Below, piece after piece: positions 15,741 through 23,866 of a stretch of DNA of 64,000 nt (position 1 is the stretch's first letter; each line of letters opens with the position of its first letter). The translations under genes were made by a program, and so were the position numbers. Source of the DNA: Aminobacter anthyllidis (GTDB lineage Bacteria > Pseudomonadota > Alphaproteobacteria > Rhizobiales > Rhizobiaceae); contig NZ_JAFLWW010000002.1 of NCBI RefSeq assembly GCF_018555685.1, forward strand, positions 806,001 through 870,000. The letters are read 5' to 3'. The notes under the pieces are model-generated. The model ran no database searches. It saw nothing but the letters and a program-made list of their open reading frames with translations, and was not told the origin of the DNA.

Positions 15741-17102
15741 ATGACAGCCAAGCGTGTCGCCGTGATCGGTGCCGGACCGTCGGGTCTGGCGCAGTTGAGG
15801 GCATTCCAGTCGGCCGCGGAAAAGGGCGCGGACATCCCGGAGATTGTCTGCTTCGAAAAGCAGGCCAACTGGGGCGGCCTTTGGAACTACACCTGGCGCA
15901 CCGGCCTCGACCAGTATGGCGAGCCGGTACATGGTTCGATGTACCGCTATCTCTGGTCCAACGGCCCCAAGGAGGGCCTGGAGTTCGCCGACTATTCCTT
16001 CGAGGAGCATTTCGGCAAGCAGATCGCCTCCTATCCGCCGCGCGCGGTGCTGTTCGACTATATCGAAGGCCGCGTGAACAAGGCCGGCGTGCGCAAGTGG
16101 ATCCGCTTCGAGACCGCAGTGCGCATGGTGACCTGGAACAAGGACACCAGGAAGTTCACCGTCACCGTCCAGGACCTGCCCAAGGATCACTGCTATTCCG
16201 AGGAATTCGACAACGTCATCGTCGCCTCGGGTCACTTCTCGACCCCAAACGTGCCTGAGTTCCCCGGCTTCGACCGCTTCAACGGCCGCATCCTGCACGC
16301 CCACGACTTCCGCGATGCTCGCGAGTTCGCTGGCAAGGACATTTTGATCGTCGGCACCAGCTACTCAGCCGAGGACATCGGCTCGCAATGCTGGAAGTAC
16401 GGCGCCAAGTCGATCACCAACTGCTACCGCACCGCACCGATGGGCTTCAAATGGCCCGACAACTGGGAAGAGCGGCCGCTGCTGGAGAAGGTCGAGATCA
16501 ACACCGCGACCTTCAAGGACGGTTCGACTAAGCGCATCGACGCGATCATCCTGTGCACCGGCTACAAGCACCACTTCCCGTTCCTGCCCGACGACCTGCG
16601 GCTCAGGACGGCCAACCGGCTGGCCACCGCCGACCTCTACAAGGGCGTCGCCTATGTCCACAATCCGGCGCTGTTTTATCTCGGCATGCAGGACCAGTGG
16701 TTCACCTTCAACATGTTCGACGCGCAGGCATGGTGGACGCGCGACGTCATCCTCGACCGCATCAAGCTGCCCGATACCAAGCAGGCGATGCTCGCCGACG
16801 TCCAGGACCGGGTTGCCCGCGAGGATGCCGGCAAGGACTCCCACGACGCGATCGAGTACCAGGGCGAATACGTCAAGGAACTGATCGCCGAGACCGACTA
16901 TCCTAGCTTTGACGTCGATGGCGCCAACGCGGCCTTCTTCGAGTGGAAGGAACACAAGAAGAAGGGCATCATGGAGTTCCGCAACCACTCCTACCGCTCG
17001 GTCATCACAGGCACGATGGCGCCGGCGCATCATACGCCGTGGAAGGATGCGCTCGACGACTCCCTTGATTCCTACCTCAGCACGGCCGAAGCGGCGGAGT
17101 AA
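15741..17102 (+). CDS. tmm: Trimethylamine monooxygenase Tmm
   Basis: A 453-residue flavin-containing monooxygenase that would oxidise trimethylamine to TMAO with NADPH and O2. The start ATG 15741 follows AAAGGAGGAAACC. Visible motifs are the FAD-binding GAGPSG (residues 10-15), the FMO/BVMO fingerprint [11 protein letters not shown] (~179-189), the NADPH-binding GTSYSAED (~204-211) and the C-terminal [12 protein letters not shown]. Length equals bacterial Tmm (~445-460), shorter than eukaryotic FMOs. Location between tdm and the dimethylamine genes favours Tmm over other FMOs. Confidence 0.88.
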   Translation: MTAKRVAVIGAGPSGLAQLRAFQSAAEKGADIPEIVCFEKQANWGGLWNYTWRTGLDQYGEPVHGSMYRYLWSNGPKEGLEFADYSFEEHFGKQIASYPPRAVLFDYIEGRVNKAGVRKWIRFETAVRMVTWNKDTRKFTVTVQDLPKDHCYSEEFDNVIVASGHFSTPNVPEFPGFDRFNGRILHAHDFRDAREFAGKDILIVGTSYSAEDIGSQCWKYGAKSITNCYRTAPMGFKWPDNWEERPLLEKVEINTATFKDGSTKRIDAIILCTGYKHHFPFLPDDLRLRTANRLATADLYKGVAYVHNPALFYLGMQDQWFTFNMFDAQAWWTRDVILDRIKLPDTKQAMLADVQDRVAREDAGKDSHDAIEYQGEYVKELIAETDYPSFDVDGANAAFFEWKEHKKKGIMEFRNHSYRSVITGTMAPAHHTPWKDALDDSLDSYLSTAEAAE

Positions 17103-17141
17103 ACCGCGGTCCGCGCGGACCGTCCGACTTTCCTGGTGTGA

Positions 17142-17171
17142 AAATGCCGCCCCGACCGGGACGGCATTTTC
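17142..17171 (+). terminator. Terminator after tmm
   Basis: AAAATGCCG (17142-17150) pairs with CGGCATTTT (17163-17171), extended by CCC/GGG inside the loop. It lies 40 bases past the tmm stop. Confidence 0.85.
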
Positions 17172-17330
17172 TGCCGTGGGAATTCGGCTGCAAGGCGACG
17201 AACAGCAAGGCTGCAACGAGCGTGCTCCTCACCTTTCGATGCGAACCCGTCGAGGGCAAGCTCAAGCTTTGATTGCCCCCGCACCGCATAGCTACTGAGG
17301 TCCAGGAATCTCCCAGGCTGCACCTTCGGA

Positions 17331-17413
17331 GGTCACCACCTGACCAAGTATCAGGACCTCACAGGACTTGGTTCTTCGCCTCCGCGAAGTGGGGAAAGGT
17401 AAGTCCTGGACTT
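17331..17413. repeat. Run of four short hairpins in an intergenic region
   Basis: Within 83 bases there are four inverted repeats: GGTCA-N5-TGACC (17331-17345), CCAAGT/ACTTGG (17344-17349 with 17366-17371), CTTCGC-N4-GCGAAG (17374-17389) and AAGTCC-T-GGACTT (17401-17413). No supported gene covers 17172-17564. The density suggests a dispersed palindromic repeat or a structured RNA. I cannot tell which without a genome-wide search. Confidence 0.45.
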
Positions 17414-17564
17414 GTCGAAAGGGCGTAGCGAGACGGCGATGGCCGGGTCCAGCCAGGCATGGCAGAGCTATGCGCTCGGTTCGTGCCGGTAAGCCCGCAA
17501 GACGGGCAAGCCGCCAGCGAGCGACGGCGCGATGCCAGTCATGAAGTGGCCGGCCCAAAAGCCG

Positions 17565-18266
17565 CTATTGCCAGTTCAGGCTTGGCCCGCGGTTCTTCTC
17601 GCTGGCATAGAGCGCCACCGCCATCGCCCGGTTGCGTACGTCCAGCTTGTCGTAGAGATTCTTGAGGTGGTACTTGACCGTGTTCTCCGAGATTCCGGTG
17701 CGCGCGGCGATCTGCAGATTGGTCCAGCCATCGGCCAGCACCGACAGGAGCTCGCGCTCGCGCGCGGTCAGCCGCGACAGCGGCGTGTCGTTGATCTTGG
17801 ACACATCCATGTAGGGAATGCAGATCCGGCCGTGGCCGACTGCGACAAGCGTGTCGAACAGGATTGCCGGATCGTCGAACTGGTAGCAGAAGCCTTGCAC
17901 GCCAAGGCGCACGCACTGCTTGAGGATCGAGATGTCGTGGTCGTTGGAGAAGATCACCACACGGGCATGCAGGCCGCGCCGCTGCATCTCGGCCAGTACC
18001 TCGCCGGAGTCCATGTCGGACAGCCGCCAGCCCAGCACCGCGATGTCAAACTGGGGATCCACCGCTGAAGCCGCCTCGATAAAGGCTTTGCCGGTCGGCA
18101 CGCTTTCGGCCAATTCGAAACGGCTGTCGCGTGAGAGCATATCGCCAAGGGCTGCGATCACCAGCGGGTTGCGCTCGGCGATCAGAACCCTGAACCTGTT
18201 ATCCTTCGCCACCGGCATCACCTCAATCCCGATGCCATGGCGCTGACCCTTCCACTCGGCGTTCAT
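17565..18266 (-). CDS. LuxR/NarL-family regulator with a degenerate receiver domain
   Basis: A 233-residue protein; ATG 18266 follows GGGAGG. The C-terminal LuxR helix-turn-helix is intact (LTARERELLSVLADGWTNLQIAARTGISENTVKYHLKNLYDKLDVRNR). The N-terminal receiver fold is present (FRVLIAERNPLVIAALGDML ... FDIAVLGWRLSDMDSGEVL), but the phosphoacceptor Asp position is Gly (VLGWRL where VLLD.. is usual) and the acidic pair is Glu-Arg. Phosphorylation is therefore unlikely; control by a partner or ligand is more plausible. No histidine kinase is adjacent. Divergent from the APC permease. Confidence 0.85.
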   Translation of the reverse strand: MNAEWKGQRHGIGIEVMPVAKDNRFRVLIAERNPLVIAALGDMLSRDSRFELAESVPTGKAFIEAASAVDPQFDIAVLGWRLSDMDSGEVLAEMQRRGLHARVVIFSNDHDISILKQCVRLGVQGFCYQFDDPAILFDTLVAVGHGRICIPYMDVSKINDTPLSRLTARERELLSVLADGWTNLQIAARTGISENTVKYHLKNLYDKLDVRNRAMAVALYASEKNRGPSLNWQ

Positions 18267-18707
18267 ATTCCTCCCGCCTATGTTCGTTCACGCACCTCTT
18301 GCCGACGTCTCCTGCGCCAGGCCGATCCTCCTCCGGTATAGACCGAGATCGACCTCTTGAACGCAATTCATATCATGAATGATTTTTTCATTCCAGTGGA
18401 TGCGGCATTTTTGCTGTCGAACTGACCGCCCAGCCGGCAAACAGCAGAAAAGCCTGCCTTCCCACCCATTCGGGTAGGTCGCCTCTGTCCAGAGAGGGAT
18501 CTTCGCGTGCCCAATTTTCCGACCGAGGGTACCAGTGGTGAAAATTGGTCTAGTGCTGCGACAAAATAACTTGACGGCGCATCGAATTCGGACAAACTTC
18601 ACTTTGAGGAAAAAAAGAAGCCTAAGCGGAAACTGCCGCCGTACCATGAAAACCGGAAAAGCCGGGTCTGGACGACGGGCATTCTCAATCAATGGGGAAC
18701 TGAACCA
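18267..18707. promoter_or_regulatory. Upstream region of the APC permease and LuxR-type gene
   Basis: This 441-base gap lies between divergent starts and has no supported gene; the long antisense frame across it and the permease is not coding. At 18531-18539 stands ACCAGTGGT, followed by TTGGTCTA (18545-18552), the same eight bases found in the tmm palindrome. An AT-richer stretch with CTTGAC (18570-18575) may be a -35 element for the permease. Confidence 0.4.
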
Positions 18708-20417
18708 ATGAGCGCTGTTACGGACATCAGTCCGGCGGATACCGCCGGCCAACTTCACAGGACAATCGACTGGCGAGGCGCCTTCTGGGTTGCCAGCGGT
18801 GTGCCGCCTCTTGTCTTGTTCTCCATCGGCGGCATCGCCGGCACTGCCGGCAACATCGCCTTCGCGATCTGGATCGCCTCCATGCTGATGGGCTTCATCC
18901 AGTCCTTCACCTATGCCGAGATCGCCGGCCTGTTCCCGAACAAGTCGGGCGGCGCCTCGGTCTATGGCGCCACCGCATGGCTGCGCTATTCCAAGTTCGT
19001 CGCGCCGCTGTCGGTGTGGTGCAACTGGTTCGCCTGGTCGCCGGTGCTGTCGCTCGGCTGTTCGATTGCCGCCGCGTACATCCTCAACGCGCTGGCACCG
19101 ATCCCGGGCTTCACCGAAACCTCGCCTGAGGTGTTGCAGTATCTGGCAGCCAATGTCGGCACGACTGCTGCCGACGCTGTCGCCGCGGTGACTGCAGCCG
19201 CCACCCCTGGCATCCGTACCTGGACGCTGTACAGCCACTCGCTGGGTCCGGTCGGCTTCTCGCTCAACGCCACCTTCTGGATCGGCGCCGTCTTGATGCT
19301 GATCACCTTCGCCATCCAGCATCGCGGCATCCTTGGCACGGCAAGCGTTCAAAAGGTCGTCGGCCTGCTGGTCATCGTGCCGCTCTTGATCGTCGGCATC
19401 GTTCCGATCATCACCGGCCAGATCAACTGGGACAATTACTCGCCCTTCGTGCCACTGGCAGCCGCCTATGCGCCGGAACCAGGCGCCTGGAACGTCGCCG
19501 GCTGGACGCTGATCCTGGGCGGCATGTTCATCGCGGCGTGGTCGACCTACGGCTTTGAAACCGCCGTCTGCTACACCCGCGAGTTCAAGAACCCGGCTAC
19601 CGACACCTTCAAGGCCATCTTCTACTCCGGCCTGCTGTGCATGCTGCTGTTCATGATCGTTCCCTTCACCTTCCAGGGTGTTCTGGGCCTCAACGGCATG
19701 CTGGCAACCCCGATCGTCGACGGTTCCGGTGTTGCCGATGCGCTCGCCGGCATGGTCGGCGGTGGCGGGCTGGTGAAGAGCCTGCTTGTCATGCTGATGA
19801 TCCTCGCCTTGTTGCTCGCCATCATGACGGCAATGGCCGGTTCCTCGCGCACGCTCTACCAGGGTTCGGTCGACGGCTGGCTGCCCAAGTACCTCAGCCA
19901 CGTCAACGACCACGGCGCACCGACCCGCGCCATGTGGACGGACCTCATCGCCAACCTGTTCGTCCTGGCCATCGCCTCGACGGATGCGACGAGCTTCTTC
20001 TTCATCCTCGCCGTGTCGAACTGCGGCTACATCATCTTCAACTTCCTCAACCTGAACTCCGGCTGGATCCATCGCATGGACAACGGCCACATCAAGCGGC
20101 CGTGGCGCGCTCCGACCTGGCTGATCACGGTCGGCGCCCTGTTTGCCTACGTCAACGCCATCTTCATGGGCGCCGGCGCCAAGGTGTGGAACCCGATGGC
20201 CCTGTGGGCCGGACTGTTCACTGCGGCCCTGATCATTCCGGTGTTCTGCTACCGCCATTACGTCCAGGACGGCGGCAAGTTCCCCGAGCACATGCTCGAG
20301 GATCTCGGCATGCAGCAGAGCGATCTGCGCGTGAAGAAGGCAGGCATCCTGCCCTACCTGACCCTCATCGCCGGTCTCGCGGTCGTGCTGATTTCCAACT
20401 GGTTCTTCGTGCTCTGA
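18708..20417 (+). CDS. APC-family permease, likely methylated-amine or amino-acid uptake
   Basis: A 569-residue inner-membrane transporter with about twelve hydrophobic segments, the first at LVLFSIGGIAGTAGNIAFAI. APC features include the unwound-helix glycines in IGGIAGTAG and the long conserved stretch SFTYAEIAGLFPNKSGGASVYG. It is larger than typical APC carriers because of loops near residues 150-185. The gene lies amid TMA/TMAO/DMA catabolic genes, and no TmoXWV-type ABC importer is in view. Uptake of a methylated amine, quaternary amine or amino-acid derivative is inferred from context only. It ends at a strong terminator and is followed by a broken second copy. Confidence 0.85.
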   Translation: MSAVTDISPADTAGQLHRTIDWRGAFWVASGVPPLVLFSIGGIAGTAGNIAFAIWIASMLMGFIQSFTYAEIAGLFPNKSGGASVYGATAWLRYSKFVAPLSVWCNWFAWSPVLSLGCSIAAAYILNALAPIPGFTETSPEVLQYLAANVGTTAADAVAAVTAAATPGIRTWTLYSHSLGPVGFSLNATFWIGAVLMLITFAIQHRGILGTASVQKVVGLLVIVPLLIVGIVPIITGQINWDNYSPFVPLAAAYAPEPGAWNVAGWTLILGGMFIAAWSTYGFETAVCYTREFKNPATDTFKAIFYSGLLCMLLFMIVPFTFQGVLGLNGMLATPIVDGSGVADALAGMVGGGGLVKSLLVMLMILALLLAIMTAMAGSSRTLYQGSVDGWLPKYLSHVNDHGAPTRAMWTDLIANLFVLAIASTDATSFFFILAVSNCGYIIFNFLNLNSGWIHRMDNGHIKRPWRAPTWLITVGALFAYVNAIFMGAGAKVWNPMALWAGLFTAALIIPVFCYRHYVQDGGKFPEHMLEDLGMQQSDLRVKKAGILPYLTLIAGLAVVLISNWFFVL

Positions 20418-20436
20418 CACGCTGAACACGACAACC

Positions 20437-20473
20437 AATCCCGCGCCGTCCAGTGACGGCGCGGGATTTTTTT
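20437..20473 (+). terminator. Strong terminator after the APC permease
   Basis: AATCCCGCGCCGTC (20437-20450) pairs perfectly with GACGGCGCGGGATT (20455-20468) around CAGT, followed by a T run to 20473. Confidence 0.95.
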
Positions 20474-20496
20474 CGACATATTCCGGGAGGGACCAA

Positions 20497-20664
20497 ATGA
20501 GTGCCACGTCAACGGCCACGGCGCGCCGACGCGCGCCATGTGGACTGACCTGATCTTCAACGTGTTCCTGCTCGCAATCGCCGCGGCGGATGCCACCAGC
20601 TTCTTCTTCGTGCTGTCGGTTTCCAACTGTGGTGATCCTCGCCAACTGGTTCTTCGTCATCTGA
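20497..20664 (+). pseudogene. Deleted remnant of a second APC permease gene
   Basis: Three pieces of a paralogue of the upstream permease remain. The first is ATGAGTGC with its own GGGAGG ribosome-binding site, matching the permease start. The second is a stretch encoding HVNGHGAPTRAMWTDLIFNV...DATSFFFVLSVSNCG, aligned with permease residues ~397-441. The third is a stretch encoding VILANWFFVI before TGA (20662-20664), aligned with the permease C-terminus. Each junction changes reading frame, so no working protein results. A separate terminator follows at 20691. The divergence from the intact copy shows it was once an independent gene. Confidence 0.88.
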
Positions 20665-20690
20665 CCGACAATGATCGCCTCCATGGTCGA

Positions 20691-20713
20691 GGCCGGCGCG
20701 AGCCGGCCTTTTT
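20691..20713 (+). terminator. Terminator of the permease remnant
   Basis: GGCCGGC (20691-20697) pairs with GCCGGCC (20702-20708) around GCGA, then TTTTT. Its position supports a former full gene in front of it. Confidence 0.85.
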
Positions 20714-20945
20714 CCTTTCGCGCCGGAACAAGCGGCCGCACAAATTCACTGAGGAAAATGTGCTGGGCCAATATTTCTTTCCATGAAAGATTCTTGCATT
20801 TAGGTTGACTTTCCACCCCGTCCGCTGCTATAGATTCAGACGGGAAAATTCAGCGCAAAAAGCTGTCCGGATGGTGTATCCGGGGCTGGAACCGATGGCT
20901 CATGCCATAGGCTCGCACGCGCACGCCTGGGAGGAATGGCATAGC

Positions 20946-21839
20946 ATGACGATGGTAATCGATGGCAAGGCAGTTGCCGCCGATGTGGTGACAAAGGTCC
21001 GGATCGCGGCCGAAAAGCTGATCGCCGAGACCGGCGTCGTTCCCGGCATCGCGGTGGTCATCGTTGGCCACGACCCGGCAAGCCAGGTCTATGTCGCTTC
21101 CAAGGGCAAGAAGGCCAAGGAGTGCGGCTTCCATTCGGTCGAGCACGCGCTGTCAGCCGATACCTCGGAAGCCGATCTGGTCGCGCTGGTGCAGAAGCTC
21201 AACGCCGACCCCAAGATCCACGGCATCCTCGTCCAGTTGCCCCTGCCCGGCCATATCGACGCCGGCAAGATCATTCAGACGATCTCGGCCGACAAGGACG
21301 TCGATGGCTTCCATTTCACCAATGTCGGCAAGCTCGGCACCGGCGAACTCGACACCGCCTTCGTACCCTGCACCCCGGCCGGCTCGATGCTTTTGATCGA
21401 GCGCACGCTTGGCCGAGACCTGTCGGGCCTCAACGCGGTTGTCGTCGGGCGATCCAATATCGTCGGCAAGCCGATGGCCAATCTGCTGCTCAATGCCAAC
21501 GCAACCGTCACCATCGCCCACAGCCGCACCAAGGACCTGCCGGCGCTCTGCCGCAGCGCCGACATTCTTGTCGCTGCCGTCGGCCGCCCGGAAATGATCA
21601 AGGGCGACTGGGTCAAGCCGGGCGCCACCGTCATCGACGTCGGCATCAACCGTCTCGACGCCGGCGCCAACGGCAAGTCGAAGCTCGTCGGCGACGTCGA
21701 CTACGACAGCGCTGTTGAACAGGCTGGCGCCATCACGCCCGTGCCGGGTGGCGTCGGACCGATGACGATTGCACTTCTGATGGCCAATACGGTCGTCTCG
21801 GCCTGCCGTGCGGCAGGTCAATCAGCACCTCGTTTTTAA
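20946..21839 (+). CDS. folD: FolD, methylene-THF dehydrogenase/methenyl-THF cyclohydrolase
   Basis: A 297-residue bifunctional enzyme that oxidises 5,10-methylene-THF with NADP and hydrolyses the product to 10-formyl-THF. Motifs include [17 protein letters not shown] with the catalytic Lys, [22 protein letters not shown] and the nucleotide-binding [18 protein letters not shown] 20946 fits the known N-terminus ([11 protein letters not shown]); the frame is open to 20805, but nothing homologous lies there. Next to fhs and the amine demethylation genes, it would handle the C1 units released from methylated amines. GGGAGGAAT lies ~12 bases upstream. Confidence 0.95.
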   Translation: MTMVIDGKAVAADVVTKVRIAAEKLIAETGVVPGIAVVIVGHDPASQVYVASKGKKAKECGFHSVEHALSADTSEADLVALVQKLNADPKIHGILVQLPLPGHIDAGKIIQTISADKDVDGFHFTNVGKLGTGELDTAFVPCTPAGSMLLIERTLGRDLSGLNAVVVGRSNIVGKPMANLLLNANATVTIAHSRTKDLPALCRSADILVAAVGRPEMIKGDWVKPGATVIDVGINRLDAGANGKSKLVGDVDYDSAVEQAGAITPVPGGVGPMTIALLMANTVVSACRAAGQSAPRF

Positions 21840-21891
21840 TCTGGCAGCCTAGGGCTCCGGGAAATCGAACCAAACTCAAGGGAAGAGAGTC

Positions 21892-23571
21892 ATGGCCGAA
21901 TTCAAGACCGACATCGAGATAGCGCGCGCTGCGAAGAAGAAGCCGATCCAGGAGGTCGGTGCCAAGATCGGCATTCCGAGCGAGCATCTTTTGCCTTATG
22001 GCCACGACAAGGCGAAGATCTCGGCCGAGTTCATCGCCAATGCGCGCAAGAACAAGGACGGCAAGCTGATCCTGGTCACCGCGATCAACCCGACGCCCGC
22101 CGGCGAAGGCAAGACCACGACCACCGTCGGCCTCGGTGACGGTTTGAACCGCATCGGCAAGAAGGCGATCGTGTGCATCCGCGAAGCCTCGCTTGGACCC
22201 AATTTCGGCGTCAAGGGCGGTGCGGCCGGCGGCGGATATGCCCAGGTCGTGCCTATGGAGGACATGAACCTCCACTTCACCGGCGACTTCCACGCCATCA
22301 CCACCGCGCACAACCTGTTGTCGGCGCTGATCGACAACCACATCTACTGGGGCAACGAGCTCGGCATCGACACCCGCCGCGTCGTCTGGCGCCGGGTGAT
22401 GGACATGAACGACCGCGCCCTGCGCGAGATCAACTGCTCGCTCGGCGGCGTCGCCAACGGTTTTCCGCGTGAAGCCGGCTTCGACATCACGGTGGCCTCG
22501 GAAGTCATGGCGATCCTGTGCCTGGCGACCGACCTCAAGGACCTCGAAAAGCGCCTCGGCGACATCATCGTTGCCTATCGCCGCGACAAATCAGCCGTCT
22601 ATGCCCGCGACCTCAAGGCCGACGGCGCCATGGCCGTGCTGCTCAAGGATGCGGTCCAGCCCAATTTGGTGCAGACGCTGGAAAACAACCCGGCCTTTGT
22701 CCATGGCGGCCCGTTCGCCAACATCGCGCATGGCTGCAACTCGGTGATCGCCACCACCACCGCCCTCAAGCTCGCCGACTATGTCGTCACCGAAGCCGGC
22801 TTCGGCGCTGACCTGGGTGCGGAGAAGTTCTTCGACATCAAGTGCCGCAAGGCTGGCTTGAAGCCTGCCGCCGCGGTCCTCGTCGCCACCGTCCGCGCCA
22901 TGAAGATGAATGGCGGCGTCAAGAAGGAAGAGCTCGGCAAGGAAAACGTCGATGCGGTGAAGAAGGGCTGCGCCAACCTTGGCCGCCACATCGAAAACGT
23001 CAAGCAGTTCGGCGTGCCGGTGGTTGTGGCGATGAACCACTTCGTCTCCGACACCGACGCCGAGATCGCGGCGATGAAGGACTATGTCGCCGGCATGGGC
23101 GCCGAAGCGATCCTGTGCAAGCACTGGGCCAAGGGTTCGGCCGGCATCGAGGAGCTCGCCCACAAGGTGGTGCAGCTCGCCGAGAGCGGCGCCTCGCAGT
23201 TCTCGCCGCTCTATCCCGACGAGATGAAGCTGTTCGACAAGATCGACACCATCGTCAAGCGCATCTACCGCGGCTCGGAGGCGATCGCCGACAAGTCGGT
23301 GCGCGACCAGTTGCATGCCTGGGAAGCCGCCGGCTACGGCCACCTGCCGGTGTGCATGGCCAAGACGCAATATTCGTTCTCGACCGACCCCAACCTGCGC
23401 GGCGCGCCCACTGACCATGTCGTGTCGGTGCGCGAGGTCAGACTGTCGGCCGGTGCCGGCTTCATCGTCGCCATCTGCGGTGAGATCATGACCATGCCCG
23501 GCCTGCCAAGGGCACCCTCGTCGGAAAAGATCTTCCTCAACGAACAGGGCCAGATCGAAGGCCTGTTCTGA
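21892..23571 (+). CDS. fhs: Formate-tetrahydrofolate ligase
   Basis: A 559-residue enzyme that interconverts formate, ATP and THF with 10-formyl-THF; in C1 oxidation it can run toward formate and ATP. The P-loop-like [18 protein letters not shown] (~residues 65-82) and the [21 protein letters not shown] block are intact, and the length is that of the family. It follows folD after 52 bases, so the two form an operon. GGGAAGAGAG precedes the ATG. It is also called ftfL in methylotrophs. Confidence 0.96.
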   Translation: MAEFKTDIEIARAAKKKPIQEVGAKIGIPSEHLLPYGHDKAKISAEFIANARKNKDGKLILVTAINPTPAGEGKTTTTVGLGDGLNRIGKKAIVCIREASLGPNFGVKGGAAGGGYAQVVPMEDMNLHFTGDFHAITTAHNLLSALIDNHIYWGNELGIDTRRVVWRRVMDMNDRALREINCSLGGVANGFPREAGFDITVASEVMAILCLATDLKDLEKRLGDIIVAYRRDKSAVYARDLKADGAMAVLLKDAVQPNLVQTLENNPAFVHGGPFANIAHGCNSVIATTTALKLADYVVTEAGFGADLGAEKFFDIKCRKAGLKPAAAVLVATVRAMKMNGGVKKEELGKENVDAVKKGCANLGRHIENVKQFGVPVVVAMNHFVSDTDAEIAAMKDYVAGMGAEAILCKHWAKGSAGIEELAHKVVQLAESGASQFSPLYPDEMKLFDKIDTIVKRIYRGSEAIADKSVRDQLHAWEAAGYGHLPVCMAKTQYSFSTDPNLRGAPTDHVVSVREVRLSAGAGFIVAICGEIMTMPGLPRAPSSEKIFLNEQGQIEGLF

Positions 23572-23641
23572 GGATAAACCTCTCTCCCAAGGCGCTCCAA
23601 TCCACCCCTCCTGTCCCCCAGGCCCGGAGCGCCCTTTCAAG

Positions 23642-23671
23642 GCCTGGCACTTCACGTGCCAGGCTTTTTTT
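23642..23671 (+). terminator. Terminator of the folD-fhs operon
   Basis: GCCTGGCAC (23642-23650) pairs perfectly with GTGCCAGGC (23656-23664), followed by seven T. Confidence 0.95.
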
Positions 23672-23756
23672 TGCCGGTCGCCAGGCTATCGCCCAAGGCA
23701 TGGCCAGCCAGTTTCACCGCGCCGGCAATCGAGAGAAAGTTGCCTATCAGTAAAAA

Positions 23757-23808
23757 TTCTTGCACTTGGATATTGCCCTAGAGGCAATTTTGGGTTCAAA
23801 TGATCCCA
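23757..23808. promoter_or_regulatory. Palindromes in the dimethylamine operon promoter region
   Basis: ATTCTTGCACTTGG (23757-23770) resembles the segment before folD (20789-20803). ATTGCC-CTAGA-GGCAAT (23772-23788) is a perfect inverted repeat. TGGGTTCA-AA-TGATCCCA (23791-23808) is an inverted repeat with one mismatch. Both lie 60-95 bases before the dmmD ATG. They are candidate operators for the locus regulators; which one binds is unknown. Confidence 0.5.
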
Positions 23809-23866
23809 ACAATATCCGCCTCACGGCAAGGCCAAGGGCGGGAAACAATATGGAGGAGTACCGGAA

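Noticed and set aside
18288-20816. 842-residue open frame on the minus strand
   Set aside because: It is antisense to the APC permease, has no ribosome-binding site and a His/Asp/Gly-rich composition typical of complementary high-GC frames.
23761-23777. Possible sigma-54 promoter before dmmD (TTGCAC-N5-ATTGC)
   Set aside because: The invariant GG of the -24 element is missing.
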